From assembly GCA_961205875.1 (NCBI GenBank), contig OY540812.1, forward strand, positions 33,675,098-33,739,097: 64,000 nt of DNA. Reading direction: 5' to 3'. Below, piece after piece: positions 24,535 through 37,029 of this stretch. The DNA comes from Sialis fuliginosa. Lineage: Eukaryota; Arthropoda; Insecta; Megaloptera; Sialidae. Below the pieces are notes generated by a model. The model saw nothing but the letters and a program-made list of their open reading frames with translations, made no database searches and was not told where the DNA came from. Positions within the stretch are counted from its first letter, which is position 1; the number at the start of each line of letters is the position of its first letter. The translations under genes were made by a program, and so were the position numbers.

Positions 24535-24799
24535 CAACACATTTCGTCTCAATTTGATTTTGCATTGAAAAATAATTATATAAAATCTTCCTCAAGACAG
24601 ATTAGATACAAATCGACTCGATTTGTATTAATTCGGTGTATTTTGTATTTATTCGTTAATAGTTGTCTTGATTCGTTTCAAACAGTCTATTTTAACCAGT
24701 TTTTTATATCAATTCGAAAAGAGTCAGCGCTAATCAGAAATTAAGAGTCAAAATGTCTAGATTTGACTTAATTTGATGTTATTTGAGTGATATAATGCA
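24535..24799 (+). other. Conserved core C5 (type B)
   Basis: 265 bp. Private marks are CAATTTGATTTT (the first ATTCG lost by a C-to-T change) and TATAATGCA at the right end; it also has AAAAGAGTCAGCG. The palindrome is intact. C11 looks identical. Confidence 0.9.
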
Positions 24800-25072
24800 T
24801 GTTTATGTTTATGTTTATGTTTATGTTTATGTTTATGTTTATGTTTATGTTTATGTTTATGTTTATGTTTATGTTTATGTTTATGTTTATGTTTATGTTT
24901 ATAGTTATGTTTATGTTTATGTTTAAGTTTATGTTTATGTTTAAGTTTATGTTTATGTTTATGTTTATGTTTATGTTTAAATTTATATTTAAGTTTATGT
25001 TTATGTTTATGTTTTAATTTATGTTTAAGTTTATGTTTAAGTTTATGTTTTATTTATGTTTAAGTAATGTTA
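24800..25072 (+). repeat. Forward arm F5 (short)
   Basis: 273 bp, the shortest complete forward arm. It lacks the TTTAAGATTATG border seen after most cores and has no 97-bp module. Confidence 0.92.
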
Positions 25073-25106
25073 AAGTTTATGTTTAAGTTTATTTAAACAT
25101 AAACTT
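25073..25106. repeat. Strand-switch hairpin J6
   Basis: Perfect 14-bp arms and GTTTAT loop, as J3. Confidence 0.88.
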
Positions 25107-25840
25107 AATCATAAACTTAAACATAAATTTAAACTAAAATTAAAACATAAACTTAATTATAAATTAAAACATAAACTTAAACATAAACTTAATCATAAAC
25201 TTAATCATAAACTTAATAATAAACTTAATCATAATCTAAATCATAAACTTAATCATAAACTTAATTATAAACTTAATCATAAACTTAATCATAAACTTAA
25301 TCATAAAATTAATCATAAATTTAATCATAAACTTAAACATAAACTTAAACCTAAACTTAATCATAAACTTAATCATAAACTAAATCATAAACTTAAACAT
25401 AAACTTAATCATAAAATTAATCATAAACTTAATCATAAATTTAAACATAAACTTTATCATAAACTTAAACATCAATTAAAACATAAACATAAACTTAAAC
25501 ATAAACTTAATCATAAACTTAAACATAAACTTAATTATAACTTTAAAGATAAACTTAATCATAATCTAAATCATAAACTTAATCATAAACTTAATCATAA
25601 ACTTAATCATAAACTTAATCATAAACTTAATCATAAACTTAAACATAAACTTAAACATAAACTTAATCATAAACTTAAACATAGACTTAAACATAAACTT
25701 AATCATAAACTTAATCATAAACTTAATCATAAACTTAATCATAAACTTAATCACAAACTTAAACATAAACATAAACATAAACATAAACATAAACTTAACA
25801 TAAACATAAACATAAACATAAACATAAACATAAACATAAA
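25107..25840 (-). repeat. Reverse arm R6
   Basis: 734 bp of CATAAACTTAAT with CATCAATTAAAAC and CTTAATCACAAAC variants and a short hexamer run at the core. Confidence 0.92.
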
Positions 25841-26105
25841 CAACACATTTCGTCTCAATTCGATTTTGCATAGAAAAATAATTATATAAAATCTTCCTCA
25901 AGACAGATTAGATACAAATCGACTCGATTTGTATTAATTCGGTGTATTTTGTATTTATTCGTTAACAGTTGTCTTGATTCGTTTCAAACAGTCTATTTTA
26001 ACCAGTTTTTTATATCAATTCGAAAAGTTTCAGCGCTAATCAGAAATTAAGAGTCAAAATGTCTAGATTTGACTTAATTTGATGTTATTTGAGTGATATG
26101 ATGCA
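25841..26105 (+). other. Conserved core C6 (type B)
   Basis: 265 bp, marked by CGTTAACAGTTG and AAAAGTTTCAGCG. The palindrome and TATATAAAA are intact. C12 looks identical. Confidence 0.9.
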
Positions 26106-26434
26106 TGTTTATGTTTAAGATTATGTTTATGTTTATGTTTATGTTTATGTTTATGTTTATGTTTATGTTTATGTTTATGTTTATGTTTATGTTTATGTTT
26201 ATGTTTATGTTTATGTTTATGTTTATGTTTATGTTTATGTTTATGTTTATGTTTATGTTTATGTTTATGTTTATGTTTATGTTTATGTTTATGTTTATGT
26301 TTATGTTTATGTTTATGTTTATGTTTATGTTTATGTTTATGTTTATGTTTATATTTATGTTTATGTTTATGTTTTAATTTATGTTTAAGTTTATGATTAT
26401 GTTTATGTTCAAATTTATGTTTAAATTTATGTTT
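26106..26434 (+). repeat. Forward arm F6
   Basis: About 240 bp of pure TTTATG, one TTTATA, then an ATGATTATG and ATGTTCAAATTT shoulder. From about 26350 it matches the end of F2 (from about 15385). This is the left edge of the duplication that carries C3 and C7. Confidence 0.92.
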
Positions 26435-26468
26435 AAGTTTATGTTTAAGTTTATTTAAACATAAACTT
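26435..26468. repeat. Strand-switch hairpin J7
   Basis: Perfect arms; same flanks as J3. Confidence 0.88.
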
Positions 26469-27534
26469 AATCATAAACTCAATCATAAACATAAACATAA
26501 AATAAAACATAAACATAAACATAAACTTTAACATAAACCTAATCATAAACGTAATCATAAAAATAAACAAAAACTTAATCATAAACATAATCATAAACTT
26601 AAACATAAATTAAAACATAAACATAAACATAAACATAAACATAAACATAAACATAAACATAAACTTAAACATAAACTTAATTATAAACTTAATCATTAAC
26701 TTAATTATAAACTTAAAGATAAACTTAATCATAAACTTAATCATAAACTTAAACATAAACTTAAACATAAACTTAATCATAAACATAATTATAAACTTAA
26801 ACATAAACTTACAACATAAACTTAATCATAAACTTAATCATAAACTTAATCATAAACTTAATCATAAACTTAATCATAAACTTAAACATAAACTTAAACC
26901 TAAACTTAATCATAAACTTAATCATAAACTTAATTATAAACTTAAACATAAACTTAATCATAAAACTAATCATAAACTTAATCATAAACTTAAACATAAA
27001 CTTAATCATAATCTTAAACATAAATTTAAACATAAACTTAAACATAAACTTAAACATAAAATTAAACATAAACTCAAACATAATCTTAATCATAAACTAA
27101 ATCATAAACTTAATCATAAACTTAATCATAAACTTAATCATAAACTTAAACATAAACTTAAACATAAACTTAAACATAAACATAAACACAAACTTAAACA
27201 TAAACTTAATCATAAACTTAATCATAAACTTAATCATAAACTTAATCATAAACTTAATCATAAACTTAAACATAAATTAAAACATAAACATAAACATAAA
27301 CATAAACATAAACATAAACATAAACATAAACATAAACATAAACATAAACATAAACATAAACATAAACATAAACATAAACATAAACTTAAACATAAACATA
27401 AACATAAACATAAACATAAACATAAACATAAACATAAACATAAACATAAACATAAACATAAACATAAACATAAACATAAACATAAACATAAACATAAACA
27501 TAAACATAAACATAAACATAAACATAAACATAAG
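26469..27534 (-). repeat. Reverse arm R7
   Basis: Copy of R3 (offset 10,965-10,995). It keeps the internal CATAAA block, the TTACAACAT anchor near 26808 and the terminal CATAAG. Confidence 0.92.
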
Positions 27535-27798
27535 CAACACATTTCGTCTCAATTCGATTTTGCATAGAAAAATAATTATATTAAATCTTCCCAAGACAGA
27601 TTAGATACAAATCGACTCGATTTGTATTAATTCGGTGTATTTTGTATTTATTCGATAATAGTTGTCTTGATTCGTTTCAAACAGTCTATTGTAACCAGTT
27701 TTTTATATCAATTCGAAAAGTTTCAGCGCTAATCGGAAATTTAGAGTCAAAATGTCTAGATTTGACTTAATTTGATGTTATTTGAGTCATATGATGCA
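27535..27798 (+). other. Conserved core C7 (type A2, 264 bp)
   Basis: Shares every diagnostic change of C3, including the one-base deletion. Confidence 0.9.
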
Positions 27799-28433
27799 AG
27801 TTTATGTTTAAGATTATGTTTATGTTTATGTTTATGTTTATGTTTATGTTTATGTTTATGTTTATGTTTATGTTTATGTTTATGTTTATGTTTATGTTTA
27901 TGTTTATATTTATGTTTAGGTTTATGTTTATGTTTGTGTTTATGTTTATGTTTATGTTTAAGTTTATGTTTATGTTTATGTTTAAGTTTATGTTTATGTT
28001 TATGTTTAAGTTTATGTTTAAGTTTAAGTTAAAGTTTATGTTTATGTTGATGTTTATATTTATGTTTATGTTTATGTTTATGTTTATGTATATGTTTATG
28101 TTTAAGTTTATGTTTATATTTATGTTTATGTTTATGTTTATGTTTATGTTTATGTTTATGTTTAGGTTTATGTTTATGTTTATGTTTATGTTTATGTTTA
28201 TGTTTATGTTTATGTTTATGTTTATGTTTATGTTTATGTTTATGTTTATGTTTATGTTTATGTTTATGTTTATGTTTATGTTTATGTTTATGTTTATGTT
28301 TATGTTTATGTTTATGTTTATGTTTATGTTTATGTTTATGTTTATGTTTATGTTTATGTTTATGTTTATGTTTTAATTTATGTTTAAGTTTATGATTATG
28401 TTTATGTTCAAATTTATGTTTAAATTAATGTTA
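27799..28433 (+). repeat. Forward arm F7
   Basis: The first half matches the start of F3, with one TTTAGG/TTTGTG block where F3 has two. It then continues as about 200 bp of pure TTTATG. Confidence 0.93.
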
Positions 28434-28467
28434 AAGTTTATGTTTAAGTTTATTTAAACATAAACTT
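28434..28467. repeat. Strand-switch hairpin J8
   Basis: Perfect 14-6-14 form. Confidence 0.88.
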
Positions 28468-28834
28468 AATCATAAACTTAAACATAAATTTAAACATAAA
28501 TTAAAACAAAACTTCAATATAAATTAAAACATAAACTTAAACATAAATTTAAAAAAAACTTAAACATAAACTTAATCATAAACTTAAACATAAACTTAAA
28601 CATAAACTGAAACATAAACTTAAACATAAAATTAAACATAAACTTAAACATAAACTTAAACATAAACTTAATCATAAACTTAAACATAAACATAAACCTA
28701 AACATACACATTAAAATAAACATAAATATAAATATAAACATAAACATAAACATAAACATAAACATAAACATAAACATAAACATAAACATAAACATAAACA
28801 TAAACATAAACATAAACATAAACATAAACATAAA
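28468..28834 (-). repeat. Reverse arm R8 (short)
   Basis: 367 bp. The part from about 28600 matches R1/R2 (CATAAACTGAAACAT and CATACACATTAAAAT) but lacks the CGTAAA patch. Confidence 0.92.
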
Positions 28835-29099
28835 CAACACATTTCGTCTCAATTCGATTTTGCATAGAAAAATAATTATATTAAATCTTCCTCAAGACAG
28901 ATTAGATACAAATCGACTCGATTTGTATTAATTCGGTGTATTTTGTATTTATTCGTTAATAGTTGTCTTGATTCGTTTCAAACAGTCTATTGTAACCAGT
29001 TTTTTATATCAATTCGAAAAGTTTTAGCGCTAATCGGAAATTAAGAGTCAAAATGTCTAGATTTGACTTAATTTGATGTTATTTGAGTGATATGATGCA
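28835..29099 (+). other. Conserved core C8 (type A1)
   Basis: 265 bp, identical to C1 as read by eye although more than 18 kb away. Confidence 0.9.
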
Positions 29100-29948
29100 A
29101 GTTTATATTTAAGATTATGTTTATGTTTATGTTTATGTTTATGTTTATGTTTATGTTTATGTTTATGTTTATGTTTATGTTTATGTTTATGTTTATGTTT
29201 ATGTTTATGTTTATGTTTATGTTTATGTTTATGTTTATGTTTATGTTTATGTTTATGTTTATGTTTATGTTTATGTTTATGTTTATGTTTATGTTTATGT
29301 TTATGTTTATGTTTAAGTTTATGTTTATGTTAAAGTTTATGTTTAAGTTTATGTTTATGTTTATGTTTATGTTTAAGTTTATGTTTATGTTTATGTTTAT
29401 GTTTATGTTTATGTTTATGTTTATGTTTATGTTTATGTTTATGTTTATGTTTATGTTTATGTTTATGTTTATGTTTATGTTTATGTTTATGTTTATGTTT
29501 ATGTTTATGTTTATGTTTATGTTTATGTTTATGTTTATGTTTAAGTTTATGTTTATGTTTAAGTTTATGTTTATGTTTATGTTTATGTTTATGTTTATGT
29601 TTATGTTTATGTTTATGTTTATGTTTATGTTTATGTTTAAGTTTGTGTTTATGTTTATGTTTATGTTTATGTTTATGTATAAGTTTATGTTTATGTTTAT
29701 GTTTATGTTTATGTTTATGTTTATGTTTATGTTTATGTTTATGTTTATGTTTAAGTTTATGTTTATGTATATGTTTATGTTTATGTTTATGTTTAAGTTT
29801 ATGTTTATGTTTATGTTTAAATTTATATTTAAGTTTATGTTTATGTTTATGTTTAAGTCCATGTTTATGTTTATGTTTTAATTTATGTTTAAGTTTATGT
29901 TTAAGTTTATGTTTTATTTATGTTTAAGTAATGTATATGTTTATGTTC
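29100..29948 (+). repeat. Forward arm F8
   Basis: About 200 bp of pure hexamers, then the TTTAAG/TTAAAG/TTTGTG series also seen in F9 and the end of F3. One hexamer in the shoulder reads TTTAAGTCCATG where its relatives have TTTAAGTCTATG. Confidence 0.93.
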
Positions 29949-29982
29949 AAATTTATGTTTAAGTTTATTTAAACATAAACTT
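29949..29982. repeat. Strand-switch hairpin J9
   Basis: One mismatch in the left arm, as J4 and J10. Confidence 0.85.
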
Positions 29983-32900
29983 AATCATAAACTTAAACAT
30001 AAATTTAAACTAAAATTAAAACATAAACTTAATTGTAAATTAAAACATAAACTTAAACATAAACTTAATCATAAACTTAATCATAAACTTAATAATAAAC
30101 TAAAACATAAACTTAATCATAAACTTAAAGATAAACTTAATCATAATCTAAATCATAAACTTAATCATAAACTTAATTATAAACTTAATCATAAACTTAA
30201 TCATAAATTTAATCATAAACTTAAACATAAACTTAAACCTAAACTTAATAATAAACTTAATCATAAACTTAAACATAAACTTAATCATAAAATTAATCAT
30301 AAACTTAATCATAAACTTAAACATAAACTTTATCATAAACTTAAACATAAATTAAAACATAAACATAAACTTAAACATAAACTTAATCATAAACTTAAAC
30401 ATAAACTTAATCATAAACCTAAACATAAACTTAAACATAAACTTAAACATAAACTTAAACATAAACTTAATCATAAACTTAATCATAAACTTAAACATAA
30501 ACTTAATCATACACTTAAACATAAACTTAATCATAAACTTAAAGATAAACTTAATCATAAACTTAAACATAAACTTAAACATACATAAACTTAAAGATAA
30601 ACTTAATCATAAACTTAATCATAAACTTAATCATAAACTTAAACATAAACTTAATCATAAACTTAAAGATAAACTTAATCATAAACTTAATCATAAACTT
30701 AATCATAAACTTAATCATAAACTTAATCATAAACTTAAACATAAACTTAAACATAAACTTAATCATAAACTTAATAATAAACTTAAACATAAACTTAATC
30801 ATAAACTTAAAGATAAACTTAATCATAATCTAAATCATAAACTTAATCATAAACTTAATTATAAACTTAATCATAAACTTAATCATAAACTTAATCATAA
30901 ACCTAATCATAAACTTAAACATAAACTTAATCATAAAATTAATCATAAACTTAATCATAAACTTAAACATAAACTTTATCATAAACTTAAACATAAATTA
31001 AAACATAAACATAAACTTAAACATAAACTTAATCATAAACTTAAACATAAACTTAATCATAAACCCAAACATAAACTTAAACATAAACCTAATCATAAAC
31101 TTAAACATAAACTTAAAGATAAACTTAATCATAAACTTAATCATAAAATTAAACATAAACTTAATCATAAACTTATTCATAAACTTAAACATAAACTTAA
31201 TCATAACTTTAAAGATAAACTTAATCATAAACTTAATCATAAACTTAATCATAAACTTAATCATAAACTTAATCATAAATTTAATCATAAACTTAAACAT
31301 AAACTTCAACATAAACTTAATCATAAACTTAATCATAAACCTAATCATAAACTTAAACATAAACTTAATCATAAAATTAATCATAAACTTAATCATAAAC
31401 TTAAACATAAACTTTATCATAAACTTAAACATAAATTAAAACATAAACATAAACTTAAACATAAACTTAATCATAAACTTAAACATAAACTTAATCATAA
31501 ACCCAAACATAAACTTAAACATAAACCTAATCATAAACTTAAACATAAACTTAAAGATAAACTTAATCATAAACTTAATCATAAAATTAAACATAAACTT
31601 AATCATAAACTTATTCATAAACTTAAACATAAACTTAATCATAACTTTAAAGATAAACTTAATCATAATCTAAATCATAAACTTAATCATAAACTTAATC
31701 ATAAACTTAATCATAAACTTAATCATAAACTTAAACATAAACTTAAACATAAACTCAATCATAAACTTAAACATAGACTTAAACATAAACTTAATCATAA
31801 ACTTAATCATAAACTTAATCATAAACTTAATCATAAACATAAACATAAACATAAACATAAACATAAACATAAACATAAACATAAACATAAACATAAACAT
31901 AAACATAAACATAAACTTAAACATAAACTTAGTCATAAACTTAATCATTAACTTAATCATAAACTTAAAGATAAACTTAATCATAAACTTAATCATAAAC
32001 TTAAACATAAACTTAAACATAAACTTAATCATAAACATAATTATAAACTTAAACATAAACTTACAACATAAACTTAATCATAAACTTAATCATAAACTTA
32101 ATCATAAACTTAATCATAAACTTAATCATAAACTTAAACATAAACTTAAACCTAAACTTAATCATAAACTTAATCATAAACTTAATTATAAACTTAAACA
32201 TAAACTTAATCATAAAACTAATCATAAACTTAATCATAAACTTAAACATAAACTTAATCATAAACTTAAACATAAATTTAAACATAAACTTAAACATAAA
32301 CTTAAACATAAAATTAAACATAAACTCAAACATAATCTTAATCATAAACTAAATCATAAACTTAATCATAAACTTAATCATAAACTTAATCATAAACTTA
32401 AACATAAACTTAAACATAAACTTAAACATAAACTTAAACACAAACTTAAACATAAACTTAATCATAAACTTAATCATAAACTTAATCATAAACTTAATCA
32501 TAAACTTAATCATAAACTTAAACATAAATTAAAACATAAACATAAACATAAACATAAACATAAACATAAACATAAACATAAACATAAACATAAACATAAA
32601 CATAAACATAAACATAAACATAAACATAAACATAAACATAAACATAAACATAAACATAAACATAAACTTAAACATAAACTTAGTCATAAACTTAATCATT
32701 AACTTAATCATAAACTTAAAGATAAACTTAATCATAAACTTAATCATAAACTTAAACATAAACTTAAACATAAACTTAATCATAAACATAATTATAAACT
32801 TAAACATAAACTTACAACATAAACTTAATCATAAACTTAATCATAAACTTAATCATAAACTTAATCATAAACTTAATCATAAACTTAAACATAAACTTAA

Positions 32901-35887
32901 ACCTAAACTTAATCATAAACTTAATCATAAACTTAATTATAAACTTAAACATAAACTTAATCATAAAACTAATCATAAACTTAATCATAAACTTAAACAT
33001 AAACTTAATCATAAACTTAAACATAAATTTAAACATAAACTTAAACATAAACTTAAACATAAAATTAAACATAAACTCAAACATAATCTTAATCATAAAC
33101 TAAATCATAAACTTAATCATAAACTTAATCATAAACTTAATCATAAACTTAAACATAAACTTAAACATAAACTTAATCATAAACTTAATCATAAACTTAA
33201 ACATAAACTTAATCATAAACTTAAACATAAACTTAATCATAAACTTAAAGATAAACTTAATCATAAACTTAAACATAAACTTAAACATACATAAACTTAA
33301 ACATAAACTTAATCATAAACTTAATCATAAACTTAAACATAAACTTAATCATAAACTTAAAGATAAACTTAATCATAAACTTAATCATAAACTTAATCAT
33401 AAACTTAAACATAAACTTAATCATAAACTTAAAGATAAACTTAATCATAAACTTAATCATAAACTTAATCATAAACTTAATCATAAACTTAATCATAAAC
33501 TTAAACATAAACTTAAACATAAACTTAATCATAAACTTAATAATAAACTTAAACATAAACTTAATCATAAACTTAAAGATAAACTTAATCATAATCTAAA
33601 TCATAAACTTAATCATAAACTTAATTATAAACTTAATCATAAACTTAATCATAAACTTAATCATAAACTTAATCATAAATTTAATCATAAACTTAAACAT
33701 AAACTTCAACATAAACTTAATCATAAACTTAAAGATAAACTTAATCATAAACTTAAACATAAACTTAAACATACATAAACTTAAACATAAACTTAATCAT
33801 AAACTTAATCATAAACTTAAACATAAACTTAATCATAAACTTAAAGATAAACTTAATCATAAACTTAATCATAAACTTAATCATAAACTTAAACATAAAC
33901 TTAATCATAAACTTAAAGATAAACTTAATCATAAACTTAATCATAAACTTAAACATAAACTTAATCATAAACTTAAAGATAAACTTAATCATAAACTTAA
34001 TCATAAACTTAATCATAAACTTAAACATAAACTTAATCATAAACTTAAAGATAAACTTAATCATAAACTTAATCATAAACTTAAACATAAACTTAATCAT
34101 AAACTTAATCATAAACTTAAACATAAACTTAATCATAAACTTAAAGATAAACTTAATCATAAACTTAATCATAAACTTAATCATAAACTTAAACATAAAC
34201 TTAATCATAAACTTAAAGATAAACTTAATCATAAACTTAATCATTAACTTAATCATAAACTTAAAGATAAACTTAATCATAAACTTAATCATAAACTTAA
34301 ACATAAACTTAAACATAAACTTAATCATAAACATAATTATAAACTTAAACATAAACTTACAACATAAACTTAATCATAAACTTAATCATAAACTTAATCA
34401 TAAACTTAATCATAAACTTAATCATAAACTTAAACATAAACTTAAACCTAAACTTAATCATAAACTTAATCATAAACTTAATTATAAACTTAAACATAAA
34501 CTTAATCATAAAACTAATCATAAACTTAATCATAAACTTAAACATAAACTTAATCATAAACTTAAACATAAATTTAAACATAAACTTAAACATAAACTTA
34601 AACATAAAATTAAACATAAACTCAAACATAATCTTAATCATAAACTAAATCATAAACTTAATCATAAACTTAATCATAAACTTAATCATAAACTTAAACA
34701 TAAACTTAAACATAAACTTAAACATAAACTTAAACACAAACTTAAACATAAACTTAATCATAAACTTAATCATAAACTTAATCATAAACTTAATCATAAA
34801 CTTAATCATAAACTTAAACATAAATTAAAACATAAACATAAACATAAACATAAACATAAACATAAACATAAACATAAACATAAACATAAACATAAACATA
34901 AACATAAACATAAACATAAACATAAACATAAACATAAACATAAACATAAACATAAACATAAACTTAAACATAAACTTAGTCATAAACTTAATCATTAACT
35001 TAATCATAAACTTAAAGATAAACTTAATCATAAACTTAATCATAAACTTAAACATAAACTTAAACATAAACTTAATCATAAACATAATTATAAACTTAAA
35101 CATAAACTTACAACATAAACTTAATCATAAACTTAATCATAAACTTAATCATAAACTTAATCATAAACTTAATCATAAACTTAAACATAAACTTAAACCT
35201 AAACTTAATCATAAACTTAATCATAAACTTAATTATAAACTTAAACATAAACTTAATCATAAAACTAATCATAAACTTAATCATAAACTTAAACATAAAC
35301 TTAATCATAAACTTAAACATAAATTTAAACATAAACTTAAACATAAACTTAAACATAAAATTAAACATAAACTCAAACATAATCTTAATCATAAACTAAA
35401 TCATAAACTTAATCATAAACTTAATCATAAACTTAATCATAAACTTAAACATAAACTTAAACATAAACTTAAACATAAACTTAAACACAAACTTAAACAT
35501 AAACTTAATCATAAACTTAATCATAAACTTAATCATAAACTTAATCATAAACTTAATCATAAACTTAAACATAAATTAAAACATAAACATAAACATAAAC
35601 ATAAACATAAACATAAACATAAACATAAACATAAACATAAACATAAACATAAACATAAACATAAACATAAACATAAACATAAACATAAACTTAAACATAA
35701 ACATAAACATAAACATAAACATAAACATAAACATAAACATAAACATAAACATAAACATAAACATAAACATAAACATAAACATAAACATAAACATAAACAT
35801 AAACATAAACATAAACATAAACATAAACATAAACATAAACATAAACATAAACATAAACATAAACATAAACATAAACATAAACATAAA
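29983..35887 (-). repeat. Reverse arm R9: 5.9-kb coreless reverse array
   Basis: By far the longest arm. It starts as a relative of R4/R10, then holds a 434-bp block twice (30998-31432, 31436-31666 and flanks). Next come the 751-bp units at 31.9-33.1 and 34.2-35.4 kb, separated by R4-like DNA. The section 33.8-34.3 kb has CTTAAAGAT anchors spaced 72, 60, 72, 96, 72 and 48 bp, all multiples of 12. Pure CATAAA blocks sit at about 31838-31915, 32534-32665 and 34834-34963. A last hexamer run of about 300 bp leads into C9. Confidence 0.9.
32061..35392 (-). repeat. 751-bp tandem unit in R9 (four occurrences of the marker block)
   Basis: The block with TTACAACAT and its 285-bp downstream pattern occurs at 32061, 32812, 34357 and 35108. 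The pair spacing is 751 bp in both cases, and the pairs are 2,296 bp apart. The rare ACTTAGTCAT unit marks the same duplication at 31931, 32682 and 34978. The same block is single-copy in R3 (15838) and R7 (26809). Confidence 0.85.
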
Positions 35888-36152
35888 CAACACATTTCGT
35901 CTCAATTCGATTTTGCATAGAAAAATAATTATATTAAATCTTCCTCAAGACAGATTAGATACAAATCGACTCGATTTGTATTAATTCGGTGTATTTTGTA
36001 TTTATTCGTTAATAGTTGTCTTGATTCGTTTCAAACAGTCTATTGTAACCAGTTTTTTATATCAATTCGAAAAGTTTTAGCGCTAATCGGAAATTAAGAG
36101 TCAAAATGTCTAGATTTGACTTAATTTGATGTTATTTGAGTGATATGATGCA
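35888..36152 (+). other. Conserved core C9 (type A1)
   Basis: 265 bp, identical to C1 and C8 as read by eye. Confidence 0.9.
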
Positions 36153-36995
36153 AGTTTATATTTAAGATTATGTTTATGTTTATGTTTATGTTTATGTTTA
36201 TGTTTATGTTTATGTTTATGTTTATGTTTATGTTTATGTTTATGTTTATGTTTATGTTTATGTTTATGTTTATGTTTATGTTTATGTTTATGTTTATGTT
36301 TATGTTTATGTTTATGTTTATGTTTATGTTTATGTTTATGTTTATGTTTATGTTTATGTTTATGTTTATGTTTATGTTTAAGTTTATGTTTATGTTAAAG
36401 TTTATGTTTAAGTTTATGTTTATGTTTATGTTTATGTTTAAGTTTATGTTTATGTTTATGTTTATGTTTATGTTTATGTTTATGTTTATGTTTATGTTTA
36501 TGTTTATGTTTATGTTTATGTTTATGTTTATGTTTATGTTTATGTTTATGTTTATGTTTATGTTTATGTTTATGTTTAAGTTTATGTTTATGTTTAAGTT
36601 TATGTTTATGTTTATGTTTATGTTTATGTTTATGTTTATGTTTATGTTTATGTTTATGTTTATGTTTATGTTTAAGTTTGTGTTTATGTTTATGTTTATG
36701 TTTATGTTTATGTATAAGTTTATGTTTATGTTTATGTTTATGTTTATGTTTATGTTTATGTTTATGTTTATGTTTATGTTTATGTTTATGTTTATGTTTA
36801 AGTTTATGTTTATGTATATGTTTATGTTTATGTTTATGTTTAAGTTTATGTTTATGTTTATGTTTAAATTTATATTTAAGTTTATGTTTATGTTTATGTT
36901 TAAGTCTATGTTTATGTTTATGTTTTAATTTATGTTTAAGTTTATGTTTAAGTTTATGTTTTATTTATGTTTAAGTAATGTATATGTTTATGTTC
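36153..36995 (+). repeat. Forward arm F9
   Basis: Copy of F8 at offset about 7,050, with small whole-hexamer differences. Its last 600 bp also matches the end of F3 at offset about 17,213. Confidence 0.93.
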
Positions 36996-37029
36996 AAATT
37001 TATGTTTAAGTTTATTTAAACATAAACTT
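36996..37029. repeat. Strand-switch hairpin J10
   Basis: Same one-mismatch form as J4, exactly 17,213 bp downstream of it. Confidence 0.85.
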
